From assembly GCA_000756795.1 (NCBI GenBank), contig CCSI01000002.1:372001-436000 (forward strand): a DNA stretch of 64,000 nucleotides, given 5' to 3'. Of this stretch, positions 63,042 to 64,000 are shown piece after piece. This DNA comes from Qipengyuania vulgaris. GTDB lineage: Bacteria; Pseudomonadota; Alphaproteobacteria; Sphingomonadales; Sphingomonadaceae. The position numbers and the translations under genes are program-made. The notes beneath the pieces were generated by a model that did not search any database, had not been told where the DNA came from, and saw only the letters and a program-made list of their open reading frames with translations. Within the stretch, counting starts at the first letter, position 1. Each line of letters begins with the position of its first letter.

Positions 63042-64000
63042 ATGCGAACCACTACGCTTTCGTTGCGCGCGCTTGCCTTGCTTGGCGCCGGTTTCACCAT
63101 GCTGCCGCAAGCGGCCATGGCCCAGTCCACAGCCGATGAGGGCGACATCGTCGACAATGCCGATGTCGAAGATGCAACGCCCGTCATCGTGGTGACCGCG
63201 CAGGGCCGTGCGCAAAACCTAGCCGATGTGCCGGTCGCCATTTCCGCCGTCTCGTCGGAAACCCTTGAAAACTCGGGCACCAGCGACATTCGCGAACTGA
63301 ACCAGGTCGCTCCGTCGCTGCTTGTCTCCTCGACTGGTAACGAAGCCAATGGCTCGGCCCGTATCCGCGGTATCGGCACCGTGGGCGACAACCCCGGCCT
63401 CGAAAGCTCGGTCGCGGTCTTCGTCGACGGCGTTTATCGTTCGCGTTCGGGTAATGCCCTGAGCGAACTTGGTCCGCTCGACCGAATCGAAATCCTGCGT
63501 GGCCCGCAAGGCACGCTCGGCGGACGCAACGCATCTGCTGGCGTCATCTCGATCTACACCGCAGAACCGGAATTCAATTTCGGCGGCTATGCTGATTTCA
63601 CCTATGGCAATTACGACGCCATCCGCATCGAGGGTGGTGTGAACGCACCGCTTGGCGAGACCGTAGCCGCCCGTGTCGATGGCGTCTGGTTCCAGCGCGA
63701 CGGTTTCTACAACGATGTCGTAAATGGTACCGACATCAACGACCGTGACCGTTATCTCGTCCGCGCGCAGGCGCTGTTCGAACCCAACGAGGACATCAGC
63801 TTCCGCCTTGTCGGCGACTATTCGAAGAAGGATGAATCTTGCTGTGCGGCAACCTTCGTGCAGCCCGACTTCGCTCCATTTGCGCGCGTTTCGCCCGGCT
63901 TCGATCCCTTCGCCCTCCCAAATCCCGGCTCTGCGGCGCTGACCGATTTCACCGCCGGAGGTAATCCGATTGCCGGAATTCTTGTCGGCCTTGGCAATGA
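63042..64000 (+). CDS. TonB-dependent receptor, N-terminal part (cut by window edge)
   Basis: Outer membrane receptor; the first 319 codons are visible and the frame is open at the right edge. ATG 63042 follows AGGAGAG. The signal peptide MRTTTLSLRALALLGAGFT ends near MAQ. A TonB box (VIVVTAQ) is followed by the plug: NLADVPVAISAVSSETLENS, TSDIRELNQVAPSLLVSST and RIRGIGTVGDNPGLESSVA. It then has LDRIEILRGPQGTLGGRNA with the conserved LRGPQGTLxGRN. This type is abundant in sphingomonads. The substrate is unknown. It follows glnD by 85 bases, a gap with no gene. Confidence 0.93.
   Translation, partial: MRTTTLSLRALALLGAGFTMLPQAAMAQSTADEGDIVDNADVEDATPVIVVTAQGRAQNLADVPVAISAVSSETLENSGTSDIRELNQVAPSLLVSSTGNEANGSARIRGIGTVGDNPGLESSVAVFVDGVYRSRSGNALSELGPLDRIEILRGPQGTLGGRNASAGVISIYTAEPEFNFGGYADFTYGNYDAIRIEGGVNAPLGETVAARVDGVWFQRDGFYNDVVNGTDINDRDRYLVRAQALFEPNEDISFRLVGDYSKKDESCCAATFVQPDFAPFARVSPGFDPFALPNPGSAALTDFTAGGNPIAGILVGLGN

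Overview
The window is a high-GC alphaproteobacterial chromosome segment. It most resembles a member of the Sphingomonadales, probably Erythrobacteraceae. This is inferred from gene content and style: two TonB-dependent receptors, several small lineage-type lipoproteins, a GlnD with two ACT domains, sigma-EcfG-like promoters, an HWE-type sensor kinase, and a leucine/isovalerate catabolic pair. No database search could be run, so the taxon is an inference. Coding density is high, with many ATGA, GTGA or TTGA stop/start overlaps and frequent GTG or TTG starts.

Layout. 1-9.3 kb: the 5' part of gyrB (minus, cut by the left edge), then plus-strand sdaA, an acyl-CoA synthetase, guaA, a lipoprotein and two endonuclease III-type glycosylases flanking an Old Yellow Enzyme gene. 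9.3-12.1 kb: minus-strand DUF924, an exported protein, tldD and a CHCC zinc-finger protein. 12.1-19 kb: a lone ABC ATPase, nadB, a convergent GGDEF/PilZ pair, a hydrolase, a TonB-like exported protein and an HD-type protein. 19.2-25.2 kb: nrdA and nrdB, separated by about 2.6 kb holding three minus-strand genes (a diguanylate cyclase, a DUF2171 protein and a disordered protein), two of which have sigma-EcfG-like promoters. 25.2-26.7 kb: a lower-GC accessory islet with an Abi/HEPN-like ORF, a degraded gene remnant and an HNH nuclease.

26.7-35.6 kb: a thermonuclease-type protein divergent from a DUF1294-Excalibur protein, small membrane and lipoprotein genes (one interrupted by a stop codon), argB, yggT-folD, marC, a Lon-N-domain protein and a thioredoxin-TPR co-chaperone. 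35.7-40 kb: tRNA-Gly(GCC), a metal-type TonB-dependent receptor, a saccharopine-dehydrogenase-like protein and dcd. 40-47.9 kb: a beta-helix protein with a coupled partner, two glycosyltransferases, a TetR regulator, DUF1295 and an acyltransferase. 47.9-51.4 kb: a tightly overlapped leucine-catabolism operon (ivd, small gene, mccB, small gene). 51.5-64 kb: an HWE kinase, an osmoprotectant ABC transporter with a permease-binding-protein fusion, DUF2147, the lgt-midA pair, a second acyl-CoA synthetase coupled to glnD, and a second TonB-dependent receptor cut by the right edge.

Most of the window is housekeeping: nucleotide synthesis (guaA, nrdAB, dcd, folD), DNA topology and repair (gyrB, nth), NAD and arginine synthesis, nitrogen signalling and lipoprotein maturation. 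The more unusual points are the nonsense codon at position 2 of the GGDEF gene, the interrupted gene at 29.0-29.6 kb, the sigma-EcfG-like promoter set, the accessory islet after nrdB, and several structured intergenic regions. I found no rRNA, CRISPR array, insertion sequence or replication origin.
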